64,000 nucleotides of DNA from Flavobacterium quisquiliarum (GCF_019308285.1 NZ_WWEM01000038.1:1-64000); one strand, 5' to 3'. Positions 51,185-59,579 are shown, counted from the stretch's first letter. Program-made: numbers and translations. Notes: generated by a model from the letters alone, not told the origin.

Positions 51185-51428
51185 TATCCCAATCTTCCAT
51201 TTCTTTCAACAAATCATCTTTTGAAATTATTCGATTGTATTTAATATCATCTAAACCTTCTTCAACTTTATTATGATATTCTGACAATGTTAACGGATTC
51301 CCTTTGGCATCATAAGAAACCACTTCATTCAAATAGTTATCAAAAACCGAAGAAACAATTCTCAAAACTCTTTCATCTGCTAATTCCAATTGATTTTTTA
51401 TCTTTTCTTTTAATTCAGGAAGTCCCAT
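51177..51428 (-). CDS. Antitoxin of the RelE/ParE module
   Basis: 83 residues (MGLPELKEKIKNQLELADERVLRIVSSVFDNYL...). The N-terminus looks helical, and the acidic C-terminus (KDDLLKEMEDWDNE) is the kind of tail that wraps the toxin. Overlap with the toxin gene by 8 nt and antitoxin-first order fit a type II module. I see no clear ribbon-helix-helix signature, so DNA binding and autoregulation are inferred only from the family's habit. Confidence 0.82.
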   Translation of the reverse strand: MGLPELKEKIKNQLELADERVLRIVSSVFDNYLNEVVSYDAKGNPLTLSEYHNKVEEGLDDIKYNRIISKDDLLKEMEDWDNE

Positions 51429-51473
51429 AGCTTAATCTTTTGAAATCCAAAGTTACGAAAATAATAAAAACAG

Positions 51474-51504
51474 AAATTCCAATTGGAAAATTCCAAATTC
51501 CAAA
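51474..51504. repeat. TTCCAAATTCC-type repeat (family B, copy 2)
   Basis: AAATTCCAATTGGAA followed by AATTCCAAATTCC. It lies upstream of the antitoxin, beside family A copy 3. Confidence 0.65.
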
Positions 51505-51514
51505 ACTAAACTTT

Positions 51515-51546
51515 TATACCTACAAGGTTTTGGAAACCTTGCAGGA
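51515..51546. repeat. CCTGCAAGG repeat, right half only (family A, copy 3)
   Basis: TATACCTACAAGG and GGAAACCTTGCAGGA match the right arm of copies 1 and 2. The left arm is missing, and a terminator follows at once. Confidence 0.8.
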
Positions 51547-51551
51547 AAACA

Positions 51552-51583
51552 AAAGGCTCAAAAGTAAAAACCTTTGAGCCTTT
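51552..51583 (-). terminator. Intrinsic terminator of the OmpA-like lipoprotein gene
   Basis: 11-bp stem AAAGGCTCAAA / TTTGAGCCTTT with a 10-base loop, 22 bp after the stop at 51605. Confidence 0.8.
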
Positions 51584-51604
51584 GTAACTATGTCCCTTTG
51601 AACC

Positions 51605-52549
51605 TTAATTAATACTATTAAGCATCTCCGCAATCTCATCTAATCTTGGAGTCAAGATAATTTCGATTCTACGGTTTTTAGCTTTTCCTTCTGGGGTAGC
51701 GTTGCTTGCTAAAGGAGAAAACTCGCTTCTTCCCGCGGCAGTTAATTTTTGTTTGTTGATTTTTGGGTTTTCGCTCAAAATCGCAACGATTGCAGTTGCT
51801 CTTTTTGTAGATAAATCCCAGTTGTTTGCAATTGGTCCAGAACCAGCATACGGATCATCATCTGTATGTCCTTCAATAAGAACCGAAAGATCCGGATTGT
51901 CTCCTAAAACTTTTCCAAGTTCTACAACAGCTCTTTTACCTTCTGTTCCAACAGCCCAGCTTCCTGAGTTGAATAGCAATTTGTTTTCCATAGAAACATA
52001 TACTTTTCCGTTTTTATGCTCAACTGTTAAACCTTTGCCTTCAAAACCAGTTAATGCTTTAGATAAAGTTTCTTTTAACTTACGCATTGCTTCTTCTTTA
52101 GCCGCAATCATATCTTCCAATTCTTTCAAACGGTTTGCTGTTTTATCTAAACGAGCTTGTTCGTCTGCAAGGGCTTTACCTTTTGCTTCTAACTGCGCTA
52201 GTAATTCACGGTTTTTAGCCATGTTTTTCTCCAAAGCATCGTTACTGTTTTTCTCTAAAGCATTATATGAATCCTGCAGTACTTTAAATTTCTTTTGTTC
52301 TGCAGCTAAATCGGCTTTTTGTTTTGCCAAATCATCTTTTGTGCTCGCCAAATCTTTAGTCAATTTATCGCGATCCAATTCTAACTGATTTTTTGCTTTT
52401 TTCAAATTATCATTCTCATCAGTGATAGAACGGTTTTCTTTCTTTAAATCTGAATATTTTGTTTCTAAATCATTATAAATTTTCTTAGAAACACAAGACG
52501 TTGCGGACATAGCTAATACTAATAATCCGATGGAGGCTTTTTTAATCAT
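51605..52549 (-). CDS. OmpA-family lipoprotein with coiled-coil stalk
   Basis: 314 residues. Lipoprotein signal (VLAMSATSC, Cys19). Residues about 25-165 are a long heptad-type coiled coil rich in Lys, Glu and Leu. The OmpA C-terminal peptidoglycan-binding domain follows at about 180-305 (LLFNSGSWAVGTEGKRAVVELGKVL, VLIEGHTDDDP, NWDLSTKRATAIV, AGRSEFSPLA, KNRRIEIIL). It should anchor the outer membrane to the cell wall. It has its own terminator. Confidence 0.92.
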   Translation of the reverse strand: MIKKASIGLLVLAMSATSCVSKKIYNDLETKYSDLKKENRSITDENDNLKKAKNQLELDRDKLTKDLASTKDDLAKQKADLAAEQKKFKVLQDSYNALEKNSNDALEKNMAKNRELLAQLEAKGKALADEQARLDKTANRLKELEDMIAAKEEAMRKLKETLSKALTGFEGKGLTVEHKNGKVYVSMENKLLFNSGSWAVGTEGKRAVVELGKVLGDNPDLSVLIEGHTDDDPYAGSGPIANNWDLSTKRATAIVAILSENPKINKQKLTAAGRSEFSPLASNATPEGKAKNRRIEIILTPRLDEIAEMLNSIN

Positions 52550-52681
52550 CTTTCTTTAATTGGTTTTTATTCTGGGGCGTTTAATACTTTTTCAATCACA
52601 ATATCAAAATTCAATCACAATGTTTAAACTCTAATATCAATTTTAAAACTTAAATTCTTTCAGCAAGAACAATACCAAACT

Positions 52682-53443
52682 TTAATCAATTTCGACTAAA
52701 ACCGGACAATGATCTGAATGCATAGCGTCTGGTAGTATAACAGCTCTTTTTAAACGGTTCTCTAACGCATTGCTTACCAAATTATAATCGATACGCCAGC
52801 CTTTATTGTTTCCTCTTGCTCCTGCACGGTAACTCCACCAAGAATAATTATGCGGTTCTTTATTAAAATGACGGAAACTATCAATAAAACCAGATTTCAT
52901 AAAAGCATCTAACCAAGCACGTTCTGCAGGTAGAAATCCAGAAACTGTCTTATTACGGACTGGATCATGAATATCAATTGCTTCGTGACAGATATTATAA
53001 TCACCGCAGATAATCAAATTTGGAATCGTCAATTTCAATTCATTAACATACGTTTGAAAATCATCCATAAACATAAATTTATGATCTAATCTTTCGATGT
53101 TTGTTCCTGATGGAAGATATAAACTCATTACCGAAACATCGTCAAAATCAGCACGAAGATTTCGACCTTCAAAATCCATATGATGAATTCCTGTTCCGTA
53201 AACAATGTTATTCGGTTTTGTTTTAGACAAAATTGCTACGCCACTGTATCCTTTTTTAGTTGCAGGATAGTAATATTGAAAAGGATAACCTGCTGCTGTG
53301 ATATCGTCAACTGGAATTTGATCCTGCGTTGCCTTTATTTCCTGAAGGCAGATTACATCAGGACTTGCTTGTTGCAGCCACTCGATAAAACCTTTGTTTA
53401 TCGCGGCACGAATTCCGTTTACATTATAAGAAATAATTTTCAT
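52682..53443 (-). CDS. xth: Exodeoxyribonuclease III
   Basis: The chosen start at 53443 (MKIISYNVNGIRAA) is the canonical N-terminus; the frame extends 14 residues upstream without support. The remaining 253 residues show the endonuclease/exonuclease fold: VICLQEIKA (metal-binding Glu), GYSGVAILSK, SLYLPSG (Tyr region), ICGDYNICH (catalytic Asp/Asn), RIDYNLVS and HSDHCPVLVEID (catalytic His). It repairs abasic sites and 3' blocks in DNA. A minus-strand TACATTTG element (53471-53464) lies 21 bp upstream of the start. Confidence 0.96.
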   Translation of the reverse strand: MKIISYNVNGIRAAINKGFIEWLQQASPDVICLQEIKATQDQIPVDDITAAGYPFQYYYPATKKGYSGVAILSKTKPNNIVYGTGIHHMDFEGRNLRADFDDVSVMSLYLPSGTNIERLDHKFMFMDDFQTYVNELKLTIPNLIICGDYNICHEAIDIHDPVRNKTVSGFLPAERAWLDAFMKSGFIDSFRHFNKEPHNYSWWSYRAGARGNNKGWRIDYNLVSNALENRLKRAVILPDAMHSDHCPVLVEID

Positions 53444-53463
53444 CAGTGATTTTTTTAGGATTT

Positions 53464-53471
53464 CAAATGTA
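53464..53471 (-). promoter_or_regulatory. Probable -7 element for xth
   Basis: Minus-strand TACATTTG matches TAnnTTTG, 21 bp upstream of the chosen start. No TTG at the standard distance. Confidence 0.45.
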
Positions 53472-53523
53472 ATAAAAAAGTGCAAAGTTTATCTTGGAAA
53501 CAATGAAAAGTAGAGTTTTTTGT

Positions 53524-53531
53524 TATCTTTG
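53524..53531 (+). promoter_or_regulatory. Probable -7 element for the OlsF-like gene
   Basis: TATCTTTG matches TAnnTTTG 30 bp upstream of the ATG at 53562. The nearest TTG is 27 bp upstream, so the -33 box is weak. Confidence 0.5.
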
Positions 53532-53561
53532 TTCGCTGTTCTAATAAATTAAAAGTACTAC

Positions 53562-55364
53562 ATGGGTTTAGTTACCGCGAAAGAAGTTGCAAAGGCAATA
53601 AATGTTGAAAAGTACGGAGTTCTCGGTACATTTTCTGGCTGGATTCTTATGAAGGTTCTTAAGATCTCTACCCTCAATAAAATTTACGATCGTAATAAAC
53701 ATTTGGAAGACCTTGCGTTTTTGAACGGAATTTTGGATGAGATGGAGATCAAATTTGAAATCCCGGAAGAAGATTTAAAACGTCTGCCGAAAGATGGTGC
53801 CTATATCACTATTTCTAATCATCCGCTTGGAGGAATTGATGGTATTTTGCTTTTGAAATTAATGCTTGAAAGAGAACCAAATTTCAAAATCATTGCCAAT
53901 TTCCTGTTACACAGAATTGTTCCGATGAAAAAATATATTATGCCGGTTAATCCTTTTGAAAATCATAAGGATGCAAAATCGAGCGTAATTGGAATAAAAG
54001 AAACGTTACGTCATTTAAGTGATGGTAAACCCTTGGGAATTTTCCCTGCTGGAGAAGTATCAACTTATAAAGATGGAAAATTAGTTGTAGATAGACCTTG
54101 GGAAGAAGGCGCTTTAAAGTTAATTAGAAAAGCCAAAGTTCCGGTTGTTCCGATTTATTTTCATGCTAAAAACAGTAAATTATTCTACTGGCTTTCTAAA
54201 ATTGATGACACTTTAAGAACTGCAAAATTGCCTTCTGAATTGTTAACTCAGAAAGACCGTGTGATTAAAGTTCGTATTGGAAAACCGATTTCTGTTAGTG
54301 AACAAAACGAAATCGAATCTTTTGAAGAATACTCGGAATTCTTAAGAAAGAAAACCTATATGTTGGCTAATCCGTTTGAAAAAGACACCAAACTGCTTGA
54401 CACAGCCAGCCTTAAAATACCGAAAGCACCTAAAAAAATCGTAACCCCGGCAAGCGAATCAAAATTGATTGATGAAGTTCAGGCTTTAAGAGACAGCGAT
54501 GCAAGATTTCTACAAAGCAAAAACTACGAAGTTTTCTTTGCAAGTGCTAAACAGATTCCGAATATTTTACACGAAATTGGACGTCTTCGCGAAATCACTT
54601 TCCGTGAAGTTGGCGAAGGAACAAACGAATCGATTGACTTAGACGAATACGATCAATATTATCACCATATGTTTTTATGGGATGATGAAACCAAAAAAAT
54701 CGCCGGAGCTTACCGAATGGGATTAGGTTCTGAAATTTATCCGAAATACGGAATTGAAGGTTTTTATTTAACAGATCTTTTCAGATTTGAGCCGGAACTT
54801 CACGATATGATGCACAAATCGATCGAAATGGGACGTGCTTTTATTGTGAAAGAATACCAGCAAAAACCAATGCCATTGTTTTTATTATGGAAAGGTATTA
54901 TTCATACGACTTTACGTCATCCTGAACATAAATATTTAGTTGGAGGTGTAAGTATCAGTAATCAGTTCTCCGATTTCTCTAAATCGCTTATGATTGAGTT
55001 TATGAAATCAAACTATTACGATCCGTATATTGCGCAATACATTCATCCGAAGAAAGCCTATAAAGTTAAACTGAAAGATGCCGACAAGGATTTTATCTTC
55101 GACGAAGCAGAATCTGACTTGAATAAATTCGATAAGATTATTGACGAATTGGAACCAGGAAACTTACGTCTGCCGGTTTTAATTAAAAAATACATCAAAC
55201 AAAATGCACGTGTAGTAGCTTTTAACGTAGATCCACTTTTCAATAATGCTATCGACGGTTTAATGTATATCAGAATCGCAGATATCCCAGAAAGCACTAT
55301 GAAACCTGTTATTGAAGAATTTCAGATTGAATTGGAAAAGAAATTATCTGAGAAAGAAGATTAA
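53562..55364 (+). CDS. olsF: OlsF-like bifunctional acyltransferase for aminolipids
   Basis: 600 residues joining two acyltransferase domains. The N-terminal PlsC-like domain (about 60-270) has SNHPLGGIDG (His87 and Asp93, five residues between rather than the usual four) and FPAGEVSTYKDG. The C-terminal domain (about 310-560) resembles the OlsB/hemolysin-like GNAT acyltransferase: RLREITFREVGEGTNESIDLDEYDQYYHHMFLWD, YRMGLGSEIYPKYGIEGFYLTDLF, EMGRAFIVKEYQQ. In F. johnsoniae a fused OlsF of this kind is reported to make ornithine lipids, and related proteins make glycine lipids. It acts at the inner membrane face. The product here cannot be told from sequence. Confidence 0.85.
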   Translation: MGLVTAKEVAKAINVEKYGVLGTFSGWILMKVLKISTLNKIYDRNKHLEDLAFLNGILDEMEIKFEIPEEDLKRLPKDGAYITISNHPLGGIDGILLLKLMLEREPNFKIIANFLLHRIVPMKKYIMPVNPFENHKDAKSSVIGIKETLRHLSDGKPLGIFPAGEVSTYKDGKLVVDRPWEEGALKLIRKAKVPVVPIYFHAKNSKLFYWLSKIDDTLRTAKLPSELLTQKDRVIKVRIGKPISVSEQNEIESFEEYSEFLRKKTYMLANPFEKDTKLLDTASLKIPKAPKKIVTPASESKLIDEVQALRDSDARFLQSKNYEVFFASAKQIPNILHEIGRLREITFREVGEGTNESIDLDEYDQYYHHMFLWDDETKKIAGAYRMGLGSEIYPKYGIEGFYLTDLFRFEPELHDMMHKSIEMGRAFIVKEYQQKPMPLFLLWKGIIHTTLRHPEHKYLVGGVSISNQFSDFSKSLMIEFMKSNYYDPYIAQYIHPKKAYKVKLKDADKDFIFDEAESDLNKFDKIIDELEPGNLRLPVLIKKYIKQNARVVAFNVDPLFNNAIDGLMYIRIADIPESTMKPVIEEFQIELEKKLSEKED

Positions 55365-55384
55365 AAGCAATCTAATCTATCATA

Positions 55385-55424
55385 AAAAGAAAACTCATAA
55401 ATTTAAGTTTATGAGTTTTCTTTT
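55385..55424. terminator. Bidirectional terminator between convergent genes
   Basis: 17-bp perfect stem beginning AAAAGAAAACTCATAAA with a 6-base loop, T-runs on both strands. It serves the OlsF-like gene and the gene ending at 55439. Confidence 0.9.
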
Positions 55425-55438
55425 TTTATACAATATTC

Positions 55439-56536
55439 TTAAACAACTTCTTGTCGTTCAAAACTAAATATTTCTTCACCAATTATGTCCAGTTTATCCA
55501 GTATAACTTTCGAACCAGATTCTTTCATTACCGTCCATTCTCTATCTGAAACAGGTACAACCCATAAAAAATTTGTCTGTGAATCTCCAAAAGCTGGGAC
55601 ATTCATTTGAGGCAGAAATTTTAATTTATTAGTTAGCACTGCATACTTAAATTTTTCACTAACAATGGTTTGAAATTCTACTGTATGGCCTTCCCCCACA
55701 AAAGTGACATAATCCCAAGGTATTGCTGTAATCCCACTTATTAGACTTGCAACATTGTTTATTTCATCATTTGTCAATCCTGATTTCAAAATAATTCCGA
55801 GTTCTATTCTATTGACTTTGTCAGGATCTTCATAATACATCTCAACTTTTGGCTGTGGTCGTAATGATACCGCTACAGTTGCAAAAACAATTTTTTCTTG
55901 TCCTTCGTACACATAAAGACCTTTTGGAGGCCATTCTGAATTATCTATTGCATAATACTTCTCGCTTTGTCCAAATACATCATCGTAATAATGCAGAATT
56001 TTGGGCTGTAAAGACTGAAAAGGATTCTCTTCTTCGTTCCATTCTTTAATAAAAGAAATTGTATTTTTTACCCTTTTCCTCATTTCATTATCTTCAGAAA
56101 GCTCCCAGGCAAAATTACCTTGACCAACACAATCTCGAGCGTATCCGAAGAATCCTTCCTCTCCTCCCCAACTTGGAATTACAGCTAAAATTTCTCCATT
56201 TTCCAATAATGCAGCTCCATCTCCTTCTTCCAACCAGACAATTTCTAAGTTCTTCTCATTAAGACTTTCTTGACCATCAGGAAATTTGCAAAATTCTTTG
56301 GGTAACATTGGTGGCACACCTTTTTCCATCAATTTCACCTCGATTTCTTCAGGTGCTTTACTCAAATTTCTAATCCAACAGCTTTTTACACCAAAGTCGT
56401 CATTATCGCCAAACAAATAAAAATAGGCTGTTCTATTATCTTGCTCTACAATGGCAGTTATTGGACAACTTGGACTTCTTAATTCAAGAAGAACTTTGGG
56501 TTTTTCAATTTTATTACTTCTGCTAAATAATCCCAT
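55439..56536 (-). CDS. Suppressor-of-fused (SUFU)-domain-like protein
   Basis: 365 residues, no signal peptide. The C-terminal 130 residues resemble bacterial SUFU domains: GLTNDEINNVASLISGITAIPWDYVTFVGEGHTV, AVLTNKLKFLPQ, and the characteristic FLWVVPVSDREWTVMKESGSKVILDKL. The N-terminal half (about 1-180) is acidic and I do not recognise it. SUFU-family proteins in bacteria are often immunity proteins against contact-dependent or polymorphic toxins, but no toxin gene is next to it. It is monocistronic by its terminator. Confidence 0.7.
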   Translation of the reverse strand: MGLFSRSNKIEKPKVLLELRSPSCPITAIVEQDNRTAYFYLFGDNDDFGVKSCWIRNLSKAPEEIEVKLMEKGVPPMLPKEFCKFPDGQESLNEKNLEIVWLEEGDGAALLENGEILAVIPSWGGEEGFFGYARDCVGQGNFAWELSEDNEMRKRVKNTISFIKEWNEEENPFQSLQPKILHYYDDVFGQSEKYYAIDNSEWPPKGLYVYEGQEKIVFATVAVSLRPQPKVEMYYEDPDKVNRIELGIILKSGLTNDEINNVASLISGITAIPWDYVTFVGEGHTVEFQTIVSEKFKYAVLTNKLKFLPQMNVPAFGDSQTNFLWVVPVSDREWTVMKESGSKVILDKLDIIGEEIFSFERQEVV

Positions 56537-56647
56537 AATTCTTTGCTTTTCTTAGATTAAAATTTAGATTGAAGTAACAACTTTTATTTTAAAAAACATA
56601 TCCTAAAACAAAACTCTTCTCTTATTATTATTAATTACTTTAAATCA

Positions 56648-56681
56648 AAAATCCCATCTGCGGTGGCGAATGGGACTTTTT
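56648..56681 (-). terminator. Intrinsic terminator of the DUF805 gene
   Basis: AAAATCCCAT pairs with ATGGGACTTTT around a 13-base loop; minus-strand T-run. Confidence 0.7.
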
Positions 56682-56703
56682 AATCAACAATTTTTATTTA
56701 AAA

Positions 56704-57075
56704 CTAGTTAAGATCTTTTCCTATCTCCTTTAAGTCCTCGAGTTGGCTTTTAGGGTCTGCACCATATTGATTTGGACCTCTTTCTCCTTCCATAGCAGCC
56801 AAATATATATCATACAATGGAATGAGAATATACCAGCCACTTTTACCAACATCATGCATTCTTCGAACTCCAACTGCAATTGAAGGAATTAAAACTGCCA
56901 AACTAAATATGTTGGCAAGCATTGCAATACTAGACGAGATTATGCCAAGTACTACACTCAGAACTACACTAATTATAACATTCACTAGAACAACTGTCCA
57001 AAATTCCTTTCTTCTGGCTCTACCTTTAAAATTTGCGTAATTCTCAAAAACTACTTTTTTGTAAATTTCTAACAT
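56704..57075 (-). CDS. DUF805 family membrane protein
   Basis: The chosen start at 57075 (MLEIYKKVVFENYANFKGRARRKEFW) is where the family begins; six residues upstream are dropped. The remaining 123 residues show the DUF805 signature FKGRARRKEFW, then membrane helices (VVLVNVIISVVLSVVLGIISSS, MLANIFSLAVLIPSIAVGVRRMHDVGKSGWYILIPL). The RRMHDVGKSGW block is diagnostic. Function is unknown. It is part of a run of small membrane-protein genes (TM2, RDD) on the same strand, each with its own short intergenic gap. Confidence 0.9.
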   Translation of the reverse strand: MLEIYKKVVFENYANFKGRARRKEFWTVVLVNVIISVVLSVVLGIISSSIAMLANIFSLAVLIPSIAVGVRRMHDVGKSGWYILIPLYDIYLAAMEGERGPNQYGADPKSQLEDLKEIGKDLN

Positions 57076-57224
57076 AATATTCTTTTTTTTCAATTATCCT
57101 ACTCTTATGGATTTTCGGTTACTCCATACTTACTAATAAAAAGCAAGATTACCGACTGTTGAATTTATTCGTAGGAATTAAAAGTTATTATTATATCAGA
57201 TGAAGACATTTTTTAATGCATAAA

Positions 57225-57252
57225 AAAACCATTCATTTCTGAATGGGTTTTT
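57225..57252 (-). terminator. Intrinsic terminator of the TM2-domain gene
   Basis: AAAACCATTCA pairs with TGAATGGGTTTT (one bulged base) with a 4-base loop; 20 bp after the stop at 57272. Confidence 0.75.
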
Positions 57253-57271
57253 AAATTTTGCTTCTTTTTAT

Positions 57272-57544
57272 CTAAAACCAGCCTCTCTGACCAGCTTGGT
57301 ATGTTTGATAAAACTCATCGTCACTTTTGGTCAAATAAATAATACCTTCTATAATTCCAATTACACCGCCAATTCCTAACATAAGGGCTAGAAGAATCTG
57401 AATTACACCTTCTTTTGTGTAACCTAGGTAAAATTTATGAATTCCTAAATATCCTACAAGTATCGCTAGAATTCCAGCTACTATTTTTTTATTCTCTTGC
57501 TGATAACGCGGATTATTCCAGTCTTCTCGTTTTGTATTTTCCAT
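57272..57544 (-). CDS. TM2-domain membrane protein
   Basis: 90 residues. The TM2 domain is clear: KKIVAGILAILVGYLGIHKFYLGYTKEGVIQILLALMLGIGGVIGIIEGIIYL, with the conserved GIHKFYLG between two membrane helices. TM2 proteins are small membrane proteins of mostly unknown function. It sits between DUF805 and RDD genes on the same strand. Confidence 0.92.
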   Translation of the reverse strand: MENTKREDWNNPRYQQENKKIVAGILAILVGYLGIHKFYLGYTKEGVIQILLALMLGIGGVIGIIEGIIYLTKSDDEFYQTYQAGQRGWF

Positions 57545-57624
57545 TTTTATTCTCTTTTATAGTTAATAATATAGTTTTACAAATAGTCAGCCTTAAGTCA
57601 AATCCGCCTCCTGCGAATAACTTA

Positions 57625-58272
57625 TTATTTATCTACTACCATAGTTTGGGCAGCCAAATCATGAAGTGCTCTTTTATCTTGATTCAATAATGAAGCTAAA
57701 TAGATAAACGGGAAGAAAACACATAATCCTTTGATAAGATTTCTTAAGATTGTATAGAAAGGCAGCACATTTTTTCCTTCGTTATAATCAACTGTTTTAA
57801 TTGAAAGCGCTAATTTGCCTACAGAAGAACCTTTCAGTAAAAAATCGCAAAGCATGAAATAAGCAAAACCTATTAACGGAATAAACCCTAAACCTGATTG
57901 TATGTAATAAATCAGAATAAAATTAAATGCATACAAAAGCGCTAAATCGATAACAAAAGCACCAATTCTTTTTCCAAAATCACAAGGCACAAGGCCAATT
58001 GTACTATTTTCTTCTTGTGAAGTATTCCCTAATCTATTTCTTGTGTCGTATTCGTGTGAAGAAAGAACAGATCCTGGAACATAAGTACTATTACAGAAAA
58101 AACAGTTTAATTCATCTCCCAATTCTTTAATTTTAAGCAATGGAATAAAGAAAATATGAAAATACAGCTGATAGTTTTTTAATTGATAGCTTTCTTGTCT
58201 TCTGCAATTTGGACAGTCAAATTTTCCAGATTTAATTGTGCTTTGAACTGTTTTTCTTCCGTAAATAATCAT
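57625..58272 (-). CDS. RDD-family membrane protein with N-terminal zinc ribbon
   Basis: 215 residues. The N-terminal zinc ribbon has CPNC at about 20 and CFFC at about 57. The RDD domain is at about 100-213: FGKRIGAFVIDLALLYAFNFILIYYI, GSSVGKLALSIKTVD, LRNLIKGLCVFFPFIYLASLLNQDKRALHDLAAQTMVV. RDD proteins are suspected transporters or channels. Coupling a zinc ribbon to RDD is seen in other Bacteroidota. Function here is unknown. Confidence 0.88.
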   Translation of the reverse strand: MIIYGRKTVQSTIKSGKFDCPNCRRQESYQLKNYQLYFHIFFIPLLKIKELGDELNCFFCNSTYVPGSVLSSHEYDTRNRLGNTSQEENSTIGLVPCDFGKRIGAFVIDLALLYAFNFILIYYIQSGLGFIPLIGFAYFMLCDFLLKGSSVGKLALSIKTVDYNEGKNVLPFYTILRNLIKGLCVFFPFIYLASLLNQDKRALHDLAAQTMVVDK

Positions 58273-58432
58273 AGGATTTTTAAATTTATAAGTTAAGCTT
58301 TTTGTTTTTGGGAAATTTCAACACAAACATTCTAAATGTTTTGTTAAAAAACTGGAACAATATTATTAAAAATTAACATACAAAACTAATTCGCTTTCAA
58401 AATTCAAAAGAAAAGAAATCCGAGCTAAGTTG

Positions 58433-59383
58433 TTAGCGTACATTATAAACCGCTTTAATCTTATCCACAATTACTTGGGCCAAGCGTTCATGGCTTTCAA
58501 AAGTCCAACCAGCGATATGAGGCGTAAGCAAAACATTCTGGGCTTCTAAAAGATATTGAAAAGCTTCTGGCGTATTTTTATCACTAAAAAGCGTTTCAAA
58601 CGAAAGTTTCTCGTACTCCAAAACATCAAGTCCAGCTCCTAAAACTTTTTTTGATTTCATCGCTTCAACTAAATCTGCTGTAATTATATTTTTACCTCTA
58701 GAAGTATTAATAATCCAAAATGGCTTTTTAAACGCATTTATGAAGTCCGCATTGACCATTTTATCAGTTTCTGGTGTCCAAGGAAGATGAAGACTTAAAA
58801 CATCTGTTTTTTCCTGTAATTCAGCCAGCGAAACTTGTCTAGCATTTTCGTCTCCTACATTATCCAAAATATCATAACAAAGCACTTCTGTATCAAAACC
58901 TCTTAGTTTTTTAGCAAATGCTTTTCCCATATTTCCGTAACCGATAATTCCGACTGTTTTAAGATCCAGTTCGTGACCTCGGTTGCTCTCTCTATTCCAT
59001 TGCCCCGATTTTACTTCGGCGTCGGCCTGATTCAGGTTATTGAATAAAGATAAAATCATTCCCAACGAATGTTCTGCAACAGCATTTCGGTTTCCTTCTG
59101 GCGCAGCAATCAAATGAATTCCTTTTTCAGCAGCATACTCACAATCAATACTTTCCAATCCTGCACCGACTCTTGCAATAAATTGTAACTTTGTTGCACT
59201 GTCTAAAAAGGTTTTATCAATTTTGAATCGGCTGCGGATTACGATTCCATTGTAGTCTTGAATTTTAGCTTCTATTTCTTCTTTAGAAGATTTAAAATCG
59301 GCGTGATTTTCGAAACCTGCTTCTTCTAATTGATTCCATAGAACTGGATTATTGCTGTCGATATGAAGAATTTTTATGCTCAT
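58433..59383 (-). CDS. D-2-hydroxyacid dehydrogenase (SerA/phosphoglycerate dehydrogenase-like)
   Basis: The chosen start at 59383 (MSIKILHIDSNNP) drops 39 residues that read through CGCAAAG-type repeat sequence. The remaining 316 residues show the two-domain fold: IVIRSRFKIDK, ARVGAGLESIDCEYAAEKGI, NAVAEHSLGMILSL, the NAD Rossmann motif VGIIGYGNMGKAFAKKL, then SLHLPWTPETDKM, INTSRGK (Arg), DVLEYEKLSFE (Glu), and LTPHIAGWT (His). It oxidises or reduces a 2-hydroxy acid with NAD. No C-terminal ACT domain is present, so it is not a classical regulated SerA; 3-phosphoglycerate dehydrogenase activity is possible in Bacteroidota. Confidence 0.92.
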   Translation of the reverse strand: MSIKILHIDSNNPVLWNQLEEAGFENHADFKSSKEEIEAKIQDYNGIVIRSRFKIDKTFLDSATKLQFIARVGAGLESIDCEYAAEKGIHLIAAPEGNRNAVAEHSLGMILSLFNNLNQADAEVKSGQWNRESNRGHELDLKTVGIIGYGNMGKAFAKKLRGFDTEVLCYDILDNVGDENARQVSLAELQEKTDVLSLHLPWTPETDKMVNADFINAFKKPFWIINTSRGKNIITADLVEAMKSKKVLGAGLDVLEYEKLSFETLFSDKNTPEAFQYLLEAQNVLLTPHIAGWTFESHERLAQVIVDKIKAVYNVR

Positions 59384-59423
59384 TTTTATTGAATTTAATA
59401 ACAACAAAAATACGGTTAATTTA

Positions 59424-59565
59424 ATCTCGCGAAGACGCAAAGTCGCAAAGTTTTTTTCATGAACATCAGAGCGATTTAAGAGGATTCTCAATTTTCCCAA
59501 TTGATTTCAACAACTAAAACAAAACCTTGCACCTTTTGCGCCTTTGTGGCAAATCCTTTTTATTG
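59424..59565. repeat. CGCAAAG / GCGCCTTTGTGGC strings upstream of the dehydrogenase (family C)
   Basis: CGCGAAGACGCAAAGTCGCAAAG at about 59429-59450 and CTTTTGCGCCTTTGTGGCAAA near 59533-59554 face each other across an AT-rich spacer. Related strings appear at 43358-43384, 49290-49360, 49509-49580 and 50632-50667. Confidence 0.65.
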
Positions 59566-59579
59566 CGCATATTTTTTTC

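Noticed and set aside
59384..59500. Thirty-nine-residue N-terminal extension of the 2-hydroxyacid dehydrogenase
   Set aside because: Encoded by CGCAAAG-type repeat sequence; the domain starts at 59383.
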